Positions 36,849-47,615 of a DNA stretch of 64,000 nt are shown piece after piece; position 1 is the stretch's first letter, and every line of letters starts with the position of its first letter. Where the stretch lies: positions 620,001 to 684,000 of the forward strand of contig CALYLX010000157.1 in the NCBI GenBank assembly GCA_944990035.1. Direction: 5' to 3'. Below the pieces are notes generated by a model. It was given only the letters and a program-made list of their open reading frames with translations, was not told where the DNA came from and did no database searches. This DNA comes from Clitopilus passeckerianus (taxonomy: Eukaryota > Basidiomycota > Agaricomycetes > Agaricales > Entolomataceae). The translations under genes and the position numbers were made by a program.

Positions 36849-39800
36849 TCAAACAGAACTACTGGGGGCATCAGCAGTCGAAGGCTCCATATCAATATCA
36901 GTGGTGGAGCAATCGGTCACCCCTCCAACCTCTACCTCTGCCTCGGCAACAACCTCTCCTCGTGCGATCCAGGTATCCACAGAACTCCATTTGAAGGAGA
37001 AGCGTTGGGCCAGGTCCTGACAAATCCAAGCCTGATGAGCGGCATAGGAGTGTAGGCCCTCAGTGACAACGGAGGTTGTGGTCCCCTCTCTCAACGAGCC
37101 CCGTTGCTCCCACCACATAGCTCGAGCATCCAGGAAGGCCAGGACTCTCCTCATCTCCTCCTTCACGAGCAAAATCTCCTCCTCCCAACGCATCACCCTA
37201 GCACGCGCACGGCACCATTGAATTCTGAGGGCTGATGAATAGTTAGTAAGGCACGTAAAATTGAATGTCATTGACATACCATCCTGTAATGGTTGCTCGT
37301 CACCATCCTCGCCGGTCTGAAGGACATCTTCTGCTAACCAGAACCAGGCAAGCTTCTTCCGGCCCTCGCCTACAGCTTGGTCATCCGAAAGAGGGTGGAT
37401 GTCGGCGTCGACGAGGTCCTTGAAGAACTCCCAGTCACTGTCGGGTCGGTTGAGAAGTGTAGCTAGTTGCACAAGTGAGGTGCGTGCAGTACGGTACTTG
37501 TCGACAGCAGCCTTGATCTTGGAGCGATTGCGGACAATGGCAAGTTGCGAGCGTGTATTCTGTCGAACTCCGCGAGACCAGTTGCGTTTGGTCTTGGTGA
37601 GGAAACTCTCAACGCGTAGATGGCTGCGAAGAGTGTGCAAGGCATCGCGAGCCTGCGCCTGACGAAGGATCCATTCGCATTCTTGAAGAGTACTGTCACA
37701 ATCGCACTGGGCAGCGATCTCGGAGGGAAGGAACAGACGCATGTTGTAGACCTTCACCTCACCAGCATTGGGAGGGCGGCGACGTTCTTCGAGAGTTCGT
37801 AGGAGTGTTGAGCCAGGGATGTATAAAGCTTGAACGTCGTACCACGCCTGGATACGGCGCCGGAGTGCGTTGGTCCGTTCCTGGATCTTCGCCAGTTGAG
37901 TGGCCGTAGGATGAAGGCCAGTGCCAGTGATATCATTGTGAAGTCGACGCCTGAAGAGACATGAGATGAAAAATATCACAGCAGGAAGAAGACATTGAAC
38001 GTACTGTAGTTCCTCCAGCTCAACCCCCATATATATCATGGAGCTTCCAGTGATGCCGCTCACCATGGCGACACCATTCTCGTCGGGTAATTGAGCATCC
38101 TGCTGTGCGAGCAGAAGCCGGACATCAGCCTGGGTCATATCTGTGGCGATGTCAGCTCGAGTCACCACCACAACGTTGATAATCATTTACCTTTTCCTTG
38201 AGGTTCATATGGATTAGGGAGAGAGTAGTCCTTCTCCCATGCCTCGACTTCTGACTGCCATTCTTGAATCGTCTCAGCGTCAATCGCATTCCCAAACTGA
38301 AGGAAAATCTCTTCCTGTCGAGCAAGCATGCCTTCCAGCGAGGGAAGTTGCGGACGACCCTTACCTTGAGCTAGGTGTGGGCTTGTGAGGTGAGAGCGAA
38401 CTATGTAATAAGACTGGGTAAGTCTCCAATGTATTGAGGTGAAGTACATAGGTTTATATACATAAGGAGAGCGTGCACAGACCATGTATATGTAAGCATA
38501 TCTAGAATGTTCTGTGCTAAATATAGTACGGAAGTGACACGGAATGAGTCATATGTAGTCATGAAGTGTCACGTGAGTTGCCATGAGGCGTATTCGTAAG
38601 AAGACATCATAATGGTGCAATATGGCGCAATACTAATCATGTGATGTCACGTGATTAGTCACGTGAGTGGTACGCGTCAATTCAACACTTCCTGATTCTT
38701 CTTCTCAGGAATCGCCGTCGCCATCTTGCTGAGGAGTAAGCGCCCTGGCAACACCACGTGTAAGCACACAGCCGACAAACGAGAAGTAGCAACAACATAC
38801 CCAGGCCAATTGTCTTCTTCCAATTAGAATCACTCATATGATCCTCCAACTTGTCGCGCCGAGCCCCGGGACCCATCTCCCTTGTACTTGTTGCCAAGTC
38901 ATTAGTCTTCGCCCATCCACGTTCTGGCGCCTCGCCGTTTGTTCGTCCAACGTACTTCAGAAGGTTGAGAGAGAATCGGCGGCGGCATTCAGCAATATGA
39001 GCTGCGAGATGGAATTTGGGGATAGCGAGCAACAGCTCCAGGAGATCGCCATTGAAGGACCAGTCGGCGGGGAATTTAGCACCCATCCGCTCGGCAAGAT
39101 GAACACCCCATTGACACGCTATATCGTAGGACACGACAAGCCGGCCAAATGAGGTTGTCTTGAGGGAAGAGTAAAAGAGGTAGTCCATATTGAGGTACCT
39201 AACGAAGAATGATTAGCATAATCAAATACCATATTATTCAAACAGTGATTTACCTTTCCCCCTTCTGGAGATCACCAATGGAGTTCGGGCGTCGGAAGTC
39301 ATGTCGAGAGCAGTCAACTGCACCTACCCCCGACACAGAACAGCCATGAACATCCTTCGTATCGGCATCATTGACAGCGTCGTGAGAGACACATGTGCTC
39401 CGCTACAGGCCATTCAGTTCTCGGCCACATATCTTCAATGACAATAAACCCACCGGTTGCTTAACACCCCCGTGTTCCGCAAGATGGGCCAGGTATGGTT
39501 CGGTATTCACGAAGTAAGCAAAACCTTGGCTGAGGGCGGGATCCTTGGTTTCGTTAGAGACGACCTTGCGACGCAGGCGGAAATTGGCGTCAAGAGCGAT
39601 AAAGAGAGAGTACAGCCACCTATGTAATGATGATGTTAGTTGGTTATCTGGAGGAGGAACTATAAAATAGAAATACCTCTGATCGTCGGGGGCTTCACAC
39701 CAGTTATCGGGCAGGTTCATTCCAGGCTGAGGGCAGGCAGGACACAGCACGGCGCATTCGCCTTCCTTTGTTCCCCGAACACCCGTAGGATCGTGTCCAC

Positions 39801-41063
39801 GCCCTGCTCGCTTGAGCATTTTGAGGTGAGCAAATTCGCGAGTCATACGCAGCATTTCACGATAATGAGACTGGGCGGAAGAAAGTTAGCCATGTTATGG
39901 CTTGATAAAAGAGTATAGAAATATACCTTGGTGGCATTCTCGTCAATGTTATTTGTTTCCCTAACAAGAGTGCGGTAATATTGATACGCGGATGCCTTGG
40001 ACTCGTAACTGAGGAGTTGGAAACGTTTCAGGACATTGAAGGTCGCAGCAGTTGCAGGCATGTTGACAGTGGCAGGGAATAAGCGAGCGCGCAAAAGTTG
40101 AACGACGTGATCCTCAGCGGCCTCGCAGTTGCAGAAGTCGAGACCAACTTCATGAATCCCGAATTCAGAGATGATGACGAATCCATCATTCTTGGCTCGC
40201 TCGGGCAGGGGACAGAAGTTATCAATGGGATGGCCGAGTTGGATACGAAGCCCAAGGTCCATGAGAGTACAGGGTTGGAAGAAGCCGTCAGTAGTACAGG
40301 GTTGGAAGAAGCCGTCAGTGGCCCAGCACCGGCCAGATATATGAGTAACATTGATAAAGACGCGCATAAACTTTGACTAACCTCAATGGTATGGAACGGA
40401 AGGTGCTTGTGCAAGTGGACGACACAGGACCTGCAGAACAATCGGTCCGAAAAGCAATCACGGCACCGATGGAGAACGAGAGGGACCCCGTCCTCGCTGG
40501 AGTCAGTGTCGGCGCTAATGCACTCAGCGCATCGAGCCTCTCCTACAAAATCGCCACGCCCTTCCAGACGAATGAATTCATCCAGGAAACGATCGATTTG
40601 GGACTTCCAGACTGCCAGTGGTTCATCCTATGTTGTTTTCAGTACGACGCTCGAAGGGGAAAAAAATGCCTACCGAAGGGCGAGGTCCACGCTTTGAGAT
40701 CATCATCTCAGCCTCCTCGGGATCAACCTGCCCAAGGAGATCGTCGTTGTCATCCGCTTGCTCAGGGAATGTGACCTCGATGTTCTCATCGGGAAAAGCG
40801 AGAGTGTACCAGGAAGAGAAGGACTCAATAAGCTCAGGAGGCCCTTTGATGGAAATGGAATAGGACTGCGAGGACAAGGTGTCGTGATGGATGTTCAACT
40901 CTTCGATAACCTGGTCATGGGACGTCGGCGGTCCTGGGTCAGGATCGAAGCTGAATTCGACAACAGCATGACGCCGACCTCTCTTAGAGGCAACAGCCTC
41001 CTCACGAGCGCCATCGAGCCAGTCGTAAGAGCGTTTTGTTGGTTCCAGATTGAATTCTGACAT
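36849..41063 (-). CDS. KDZ (Kyakuja-Dileera-Zisupton) transposase with CxC2 cysteine cluster, split by a solo LTR
   Basis: Start is MSEFNLEPTKRSYDWLDGAR at 41063; stop at 36849. The N-terminal half has a KDZ-associated cysteine cluster (CAEC...CRDCFSDRLFCRSC...HLHKHLPFH) and then GIHEVGLDFCNCEAA. RNase H-fold landmarks follow in order: LDANFRLRRK (first Asp), CVSHDAVNDAD, DLQKGERYLNMDYL, VVSYDIACQWGVHLAER (second Asp), and GRTNGEAPERGWAKTN (Glu) with STREMGPGARRDKLEDH. The C-terminal part has RIQWCRARARVMRWEEEILL. About eight introns fit; one (gtgggttta...gcctgtag near 39450) removes an apparent stop. A solo LTR (38316-38687) interrupts the exon after KKNQE; removing it and one GGAAG copy restores an open frame. 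Otherwise it looks intact. Confidence 0.9.
38316..38687 (-). mobile_element. Solo Copia LTR inside the KDZ transposase exon
   Basis: On the minus strand it runs TGTTGAATTGACGCG...TGCTCGACA, 372 bp, same family as the LTR at 1705-2089. It is flanked by perfect 5-bp duplications: plus-strand CTTCC at 38311-38315 and 38688-38692. It probably arose by recombination between the two LTRs of a full insertion. Confidence 0.92.
40267..40320. repeat. 27-bp tandem duplication in KDZ transposase
   Basis: The unit gtacagggttggaagaagcc + gtcagt(a/g) occurs twice head to tail. It adds nine residues in frame (the FFQPCT stretch twice), next to an intron acceptor on the minus strand; one copy may therefore be intronic. 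Confidence 0.85.
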
Positions 41064-41551
41064 CGAGGGTGCGATGGAAAGGCAGTGGGTGCAAGTAAGA
41101 GTGCGATGTGGAGACTTTATTTTATTTCCTCTTTCCGTTTGGCATGGTACGAGTGGGTGGGATGCACTTGTGAGCCAGTCCCTCGTTCCATGCATGCCGT
41201 GTATCTTCGGACCGTTCTGCATGTGCTACAGGAACAGTGGAAATTTCAACGTTGCAGAATCCAGGTAAGTCGATGATTGGTAGATGTTGCGAGATACGCG
41301 AGGATTGCTGCCAGGAACCATTTTCACTCAATCAAGATTGAGCGGCGAAACATTGGGGTGGTAACAACGCTTGCAGATTGGTTGGAGCAAGTCTAGACGT
41401 GCTGGAAAAGGCAGAGGCCAATGATAGGTATCTGCCGCACGATACGCGTGGATGGTGCCAGGGACCAATTTCATCCAATCGAGATGAACAGGGAATCAAT
41501 GGAGGGTGGTACGATTGCAGTCAAAACTGTCATATGGTATATTGAGATGTA

Positions 41552-43051
41552 TTAAGCGTAGTTCCGGTACCTCTGCGGGAAAGCCTTCACGCGTTCGTCT
41601 GACAACGTCACGGCCGAAGAGATCCTACTAACAACCTCACTCCACCGGGCATCCAGAGTGCGACGCTCCTCATTCCAGAGGTGATGGCGCTTCACGGCAT
41701 GCTCGCCGTTGAGAAGGCCCCGAAGAAGACGGCCCTCGTGATATTGTGTCATCACCATTCGGTCTTCCAGTGGCTGCAACCTGGTGACACCGAGACGCAA
41801 GAGTGCCGTGGGAGCAACGATGGTGATGCCAGGGGGGGCCTCGAGGTAAATCCCGAGCGGTTCAACATAGATGAACCCGCTGACAGTGTGGTCCCAGTCC
41901 CCAAGAAGTGTCATTGCCGTGAAACTGGTCGTGGCAGCAGAGTGGTCCAGGTCAGCATTGTGGACGGTCTTTGGACCAAGGTCGAACATTACGTGGGAGT
42001 ACATGCTCCTACGAAACGGGCGTGGAGGGGCATTTTGGTCGTTGTACAAGGAGGCGAGTACATCTCTCGAATAACTGTATGCAGTGGGAGCGTAGGCAGC
42101 AAACACTGCTGACCTGATCATCAGCACGAAGCCAGCAACGATGTGATGAACACTTACCATCTTGGTGTTCAGCGAGCTTGACGATAGCAGGCTCAGCAAT
42201 GATTTCACGCATTATATCGCGGCGATCCTTCGTATCTGGCATGACCCATCCCGCTTTGCCCTGGGTGGAGAGTTATTCACGCTGCCAAAAAGTTGGACAC
42301 AATCAAGCTCACCTCTTCGCTGAGCGAAACCCCTGTGAAGAGGGACGTAAAATGACCTCGGTCATGTACTTTATCGTCAAATAAAAAGAGTCCCTTTTCC
42401 TCCCCTTCTTTCCTGGCGTTTCGCAGAGCGTGGGTGGCATCTCTCATGACCCCAGGCCAAATGGAGGTGGAGGAGGAGGAAGGAGACACAACGACCATGA
42501 TGATACGCAAGTTGCAATCAACAATGACGGTACTCTGTCTAAAGTAGCGTTAATTGGGTGAATTTCCAGAGATGCCATTGTGAACTTACTTTGGGTCCCA
42601 CTTTACGCGCTTAAACCCATGCTCGTCAAGTTCCTTGGCGGTTGAATATTTGAATGGACGCTGCGGCAAAGGAGGTCCAGGCATGACAAGTGTTCGATCG
42701 TATTTTGAGGTATATGTAGGCCCAAGAGGCGGAAGTTGGGCCGCAATACGTGACGAACGTCGTAGAGAGGCGTAGTAACCGATGTCATGCTCTGCAAGTT
42801 GTCGAGGGTCATAAGATATGAGATATCCATCCCCGGAAGCATCGGAGCCTGAAGCGAGAATGGCGTCCTGCCAGGCATACGTGTCACGTAAAGCCTCTGG
42901 AATACTGAAAGGAAACTGCGCCAGCTTGAAGAACTTCGGATTTGGGCTTTGAGGTTATGAGAATATTAGCACTCGTGTTCAAACTGTAACGGTAAAGCCA
43001 TACCTGAGCGACATTGTTTCTATTCATCCTAGGTGTAGTCATTATTAGCAT
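41552..43051 (-). CDS. TET/JBP-like 2-oxoglutarate dioxygenase homologue of a KDZ element, iron ligands apparently lost
   Basis: Five exons fit: MTTPRMNRNNVAQ (start 43051 or 43042); FPFSIPEALRDTYAWQDA to KWDPK; STVIVDCNLRIIMVVVS to FTGVSLSEE; GKAGWVMPDTKDRRD to AEHQD; and AYAPTAYSYSRDVLASL to the stop at 41552. The order (IVD-x, RGHFTSLFTGVS, yAPtaY, FDLGPKT, AMTLLGDWD, PPGITIVAPTALL, DRMVMTQYHEGRLLRGLLNG) matches fungal KDZ-linked TET/JBP proteins, which are predicted to oxidise 5-methylcytosine. Where relatives have HxD before A(I/V)TALG, this protein reads DLD. Where they have HSN after PSAxx, it reads LGV. The 2OG-binding Arg (DRMVMTQY) is kept. It is therefore probably not an active dioxygenase. 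Tandem with, and upstream of, the transposase gene. Confidence 0.75.
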
Positions 43052-44937
43052 GGATAGTGCGAGGACAGAGGAGGAAGGTTGTGAAAGCTGGAGAAACAAC
43101 ACAGGGCAAAGGGGACATCGCCTTTGTGACTGTCGTTGATGGTGGCTGTGTGTGGGAAACTGGATATCACATACCAACAAGGGTGGCCAACCCGTCACGG
43201 TGTGGAAGGTCAATCGGAGAAGATCGCAGAATCCTTCTCGATATTGGACTGAATGAGCATGGCTTAAATAGACATCGTGAAGGAGCGGGTGCCCCACGGT
43301 TTCGCTAAGACATGGTATCAGCGTTTCCAGGCGGTTTTCAAGGCACATCGACCGAGATTGATAGCTATCGGCAAGATGCCAATTTTCCAAGGGTTTCAAT
43401 GAGTGAGCGCCAGGCAGAAAAAGAAAACAGCTAAGTGGGTTCGAACTCCCGATACTCAAAAAACACACGCAACGCGCTTCCACTCAGCCAAAAGTTCGGT
43501 TGAGGATAACGTCGTCAGAGTTCCTATGAAGCTAGACGCAAGTTCCACATCCGAATCCTCGTCTCCTCCGCGGTTTTCAACACCATTCTGGCGTAACTTC
43601 TGCCTATATTTATAAACCTGGGGACATTTCCTTCTGAGCCAACCTCCCAGCGAGAAGCTGCGGCCCGTACGAGTACGTTGAACGCAGTTCACGCTACTAG
43701 AGTGGGTGTAGTGCAGCAACCCGGATGTCTCAAACTTCCAGCAAGGTAAAGTTTCCGCCATGAGTGCTTCAAATGGGCCTCTTATATTACAGAAATCCAG
43801 TGGTAGACACGTTCAATGAGTTGGAATAGTTTAAACCTGATTCAGATCCTATTCTGAGGATTTGGTGGCGTATTTTTGTTGTCTCAAACATTTGTCAAGC
43901 AGGCTGATTGGCCATTCCAAGGCCTTGACTAAGAAAATCCGTGAGCTATGCGATGTATTTACCCTTTCCGAGCCATCCAATAAGTTTAAACATCGTTTCC
44001 AGTCTCGCCGATGCTATATTTTACTTTCTATGCAGCTCGCAAACATTGCCGGGCAGTCAGAATGATCAGTGCGACTCTTTCAGCTCGCAGACGCATGCAA
44101 ATCAGTGTACTGCACTCGAACTTGCACGTTCTGGGTGTGGTAAGACCTCTGATGCGTTTGAACGACTCTTTGTGGAAGATAAACTGCATGAACGTAGGAT
44201 ATCCATATCTCAAACATTTACGATCATACTCTCGTTCAGTCAATCAAGCAGCGGCCATCGTAACAAACCAAAGATTCTATTCCTTCTGCAGCGACACATG
44301 AGTACATCATTGGGTCATTTAAAATCATACAAACGATTTGTCTATAGCAATGTATTCCTCGCATGGTCTGTTCAGTATGAATCGTCTTGTGAATCGTACT
44401 GGTTGCAGAGCTTTGACCTAGCTCAGACTGCTGTACAATGTTTGATCTGACGCATAGTTCGTTCATGTTTGTCACTCGTGTGTACATTCCTGTATCGAAC
44501 TACTTTTCAATGAGTGGTGTACATTGCTCTAGGCCAAAATCTGTACTCGAGCCATCCGTGATAAGTTTTAAACATAGCATAGCAGAATCCGGAACTCTAG
44601 GCTTGAATCCCTATGCACAGACCAAGCTCAAAGCATTGCGTCGGACCGCGGCGACAATTAATTAATGTGTTCAGACCATGATACTCGTTCCTTCACAGAA
44701 GATATACTATTCAAGCAAAATACATAGGGCTTCAAGTTCACCGTTCGTTGTTCTTTAGCAGAGCACTAGCACCCAAAGACCGTGACTATAAACCTTGTGC
44801 TCGATAACCTGAGGCACTGTGATCGCAAACTGATCAACGGTTTATGCCTGGTACCGTTGCCTAATGCTCGATTGTACGTGCTGACAATCCAATTCTAGCG
44901 TACCTCAAGACATTACAGTTGCTCTCTCACATTTCGA
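43052..44937. other. Non-coding interior of KDZ element
   Basis: ORFs here have no recognisable homology. At about 43430-43500 the minus strand has tRNA-promoter-like A-box and B-box words, but no cloverleaf forms (see rejected items). Confidence 0.4.
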
Positions 44938-45721
44938 ATGCAAGCCACTAAGAATGGCACGCGCCAAAAGCGCAAGAACCTGACAGAAAAAAAACGTCGC
45001 GAAAACCACAGGCTTGCCTGTAGGGCATATTATGCAAGGTAACGAATAGTCTACTCTAACACGATTTAGGAGCCTAATATCGTTGCCAGAAATCGCAAAA
45101 GGCTCTGCGAATCCAGTCGGAAACGGATGGAAAGGTAAGCTCACATTCATTCAACCCTTCCGTCGCATTTGGCCAACACCTACTCCAAGAATTCGAGATA
45201 AACAAAAGGAAGAAGGAATACTGGCCGATGAAATACGAATCATGGAGAAGACACATCTGGCAAGGGTGCGCCAGGCGGCACTCATGAGCTCCCGTATGAG
45301 CGCTATCTGGCCTCGCAGACCCAAGAAACACCTCGACCGGTCCTCATCCCGACATTCCGAAACTCAACCCCATCAAGGCCGTCCCGGTCAAGCGGCGGTT
45401 CAGCAACCTTTGGATGAATTTGAAAACGAGCGACAAATTACAACTGATGAAGATGTGGAGCCGTTTACAACCGCTGCTGACATTGGCGTCCTTGTGGGCT
45501 TCAGGAACAAAACTCAAGCCTCCCTCAACAATTGCGCCCCGAGGCATCGCCGGAAGCTTGAACAACGACCAAGCATTCCTCAAAGTGAACCAGTTAGAGA
45601 GTATTGGGTCGGCCTTCCTCCCTCTTCTCCCTTCTCTGAGAGCGACGACGAGACGGATATCGATGAAGGTTTCATTTCCGTGTCATCTGGGTACGAGGGC
45701 GACATCGAGATTGATGATTGA
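44938..45721 (+). CDS. Small basic/acidic protein of unknown function in KDZ element
   Basis: Three exons fit: ATG at 44938 (MQATKNGTRQKRKNLTEKKR...), a ~45-50 nt intron, NRKRLCESSRKRMER, a second intron ending ctccaag, then IRDKQKEEGILADEIRIMEK to the stop at 45721. The N terminus is an Arg/Lys-rich helix (RENHRLACRAYYARNRKRLC), and the C terminus is acidic (SESDDETDIDEGF). Similar basic 'RxxYARNRxxL' proteins are common in mushroom genomes, but I cannot assign a function. The basic part could bind nucleic acid (inference). Confidence 0.65.
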
Positions 45722-46042
45722 TAGTGGGTTTCGGAGGTATCTTCGGCAATACAACCTCAGTATGGTACAATACCACATGTGGCTTTCGATAGGCACTGCT
45801 AGTGTGAATCTTCAGGGACGGTGTCTGATAGGAAGCCATGATAATCATCAGGAGACTGATACCACAGCAAGAAGATCACAGTGATCGGCAACAATGAGAT
45901 TGAATTGGGGGGACCGCAAGACGGTGTCGTTTCTAACATCCTTCCCACACCGACGATAGTCACACGTGCTCAATGTTGGTCTGCTACAAGTTGCGTGGAA
46001 TCGTCGACATTTAGAGTACATAGCAAAGTTTACAAAAATGCT

Positions 46043-47193
46043 CTACTGTAAGACCCTGACGCGGCCGCCATCCCAAGCTTCTTCATAGATGTCTATTGCC
46101 TCCTTCTTCGTTTTAGCCCCCTTGTGAACCGCCCTAGAAATGCCAATCACGTTATCCGCACAAGCATCCCTAGATGACGAGTCCTGGTCAGCTTGCACCA
46201 AATTGAGCGCGTAACAACTCACCACGACGAATAAATACCAGGAGAAACACCAGCGGTAACAACCCAGTATGGCCCTAACTCCGGTGCATCATTCCAAAAA
46301 CGTTCGAGATCATCTGGGCTAGGCGCAGTAGCGGCAGATCGTCTGAACCTAGATCGCGGGGTCGGAGTAGTAATGGCCGAAGTTGTGGTGGGGGAGGACA
46401 CGGCAGACCTGGCCAAGGGTGTTGATGCAACTACACGGTATTTACCCCCATACGATGCTGAAGCCTGTGCGGCGGATGCTGAGCTCGATGCGTTAGCAGA
46501 CGCCTGAGCCGACGAAGGTGTACGGCCGTCATCCTCTTCATCGGACGATATGACGAAGGTTGATGACTGAGAGACCTGATCCTCTTCGTCGCTGCTCTGA
46601 GCTTGTAGCTCGTCGTGAGCGGCTGCAACCGCCGAGGCGATTGTACCCTTGTCACCACTCTTGAGGGCCTGCTTGAGTCGTTGGGCTGTTGACAACGAGA
46701 GAGTTCCCTGAGAAGGTTGGTCGAGGGGTTGAACAGGCTGGGATGAATTTCCCTGTGACCGAGTATCTAAACGGCAACATGTTGGAGTAAGCGGAACGGC
46801 ATCTACGTGGAGAGAAATGCAAACTTACCAGAGAAACGAACGGAGCTTGACTTGCCCTTGTCGACGGTAGGTAGGGCCCGTTCAGCCTTGACTGGGTTTC
46901 CGCCTGGTTTCGGACCGTTGAACGTATGAACATCACGAAGGACAACAAACGGACTTACTGACTACATCTGCAGTTGTGGAGGTAGCGACCGTCACCTTTA
47001 TGGGTGTCTCAGGCAACGGAAGGTGGGACAAGATCCCTGTCGGCAATGACATGAGTGGTTAGATCAATGCAGGACGGTCAATGGGTGATGAACCTTCAAC
47101 TGCAGCCGTGAGCCCGGAGAACGCAGTTGTTAGGTCAGCGATGGCGGCCAAAGTGGGATCTTGGCTAGATGAGGTATCTTTGTTCTTGCCCAT
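46043..47193 (-). CDS. Protein with C-terminal RNase H1 N-terminal (viroplasmin-like) domain
   Basis: Start at 47193 (MGKNKDTSSSQDPTLAAIAD); about five exons. The middle is low-complexity and Ser/Ala-rich with acidic SSDEEDD patches. The last two exons encode GPYWVVTAGVSPGIYSSW, an intron, then GISRAVHKGAKTKKEAIDIY and the end at 46043. This is the pattern of the RNase H1 N-terminal/Cauli_VI domain (YVVxxGxxPGIYxSW...GAxxKGFKTxxEA), which binds RNA/DNA hybrids or dsRNA. No RNase H catalytic domain follows. It is divergent from the gene at 47616, with 0.42 kb between starts. Confidence 0.8.
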
Positions 47194-47615
47194 AGCGATA
47201 ACTGAGAAGGAAAGAATGGGGGCGAGTCGAAGAGCAAAATTGAATGTGCTGCTTATTTAGAACAGACCGTGTTTGTGAGTGTTGGGTATCGAGATACTCA
47301 GAGCCGATCCATGTGGGTAGATTGATTGAAAACCTGATTGATTTTGCTTGCCGGGCATTAAGATCGCGATCTTGATGGCGCATTTGTAGGCGAACTGAGA
47401 GGCATGGATGCTGGGCCGAGTGGTGGTCAGTGAAGTGTGGGAAACGAGAAAAATAAAGAGGGGAATCTTATCAGGCCCGTACCTGGGAGCACGTGAAACG
47501 AGAGACATTTCTCGGCTGGGGAATTGCTTGGGGAATTATTCAGAATCCCTTCGTTAATTTCTACCAGCTCGAAGTGAACAGCCTAACCACACTTTATTAC
47601 CTTCGATCGTCAACA
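47194..47615. promoter_or_regulatory. Divergent intergenic region within KDZ element
   Basis: 422 bp separate the starts of two divergent cargo genes. No clear motif was recognised. Confidence 0.35.

Noticed and set aside
39403..39460. Stop codon in the KDZ transposase after GGVKQP
   Set aside because: A GT..AG intron (gtgggtttattg...gcctgtag) removes it and joins to STCVSHDAVND, the expected family sequence.
43425..43505. tRNA-like signals on the minus strand (TGGCTGAGTGG A-box and GAGTTCGAACCC B-box)
   Set aside because: The distance between boxes is short, and the acceptor, anticodon and T stems do not pair; at best a pseudo-tRNA relic.
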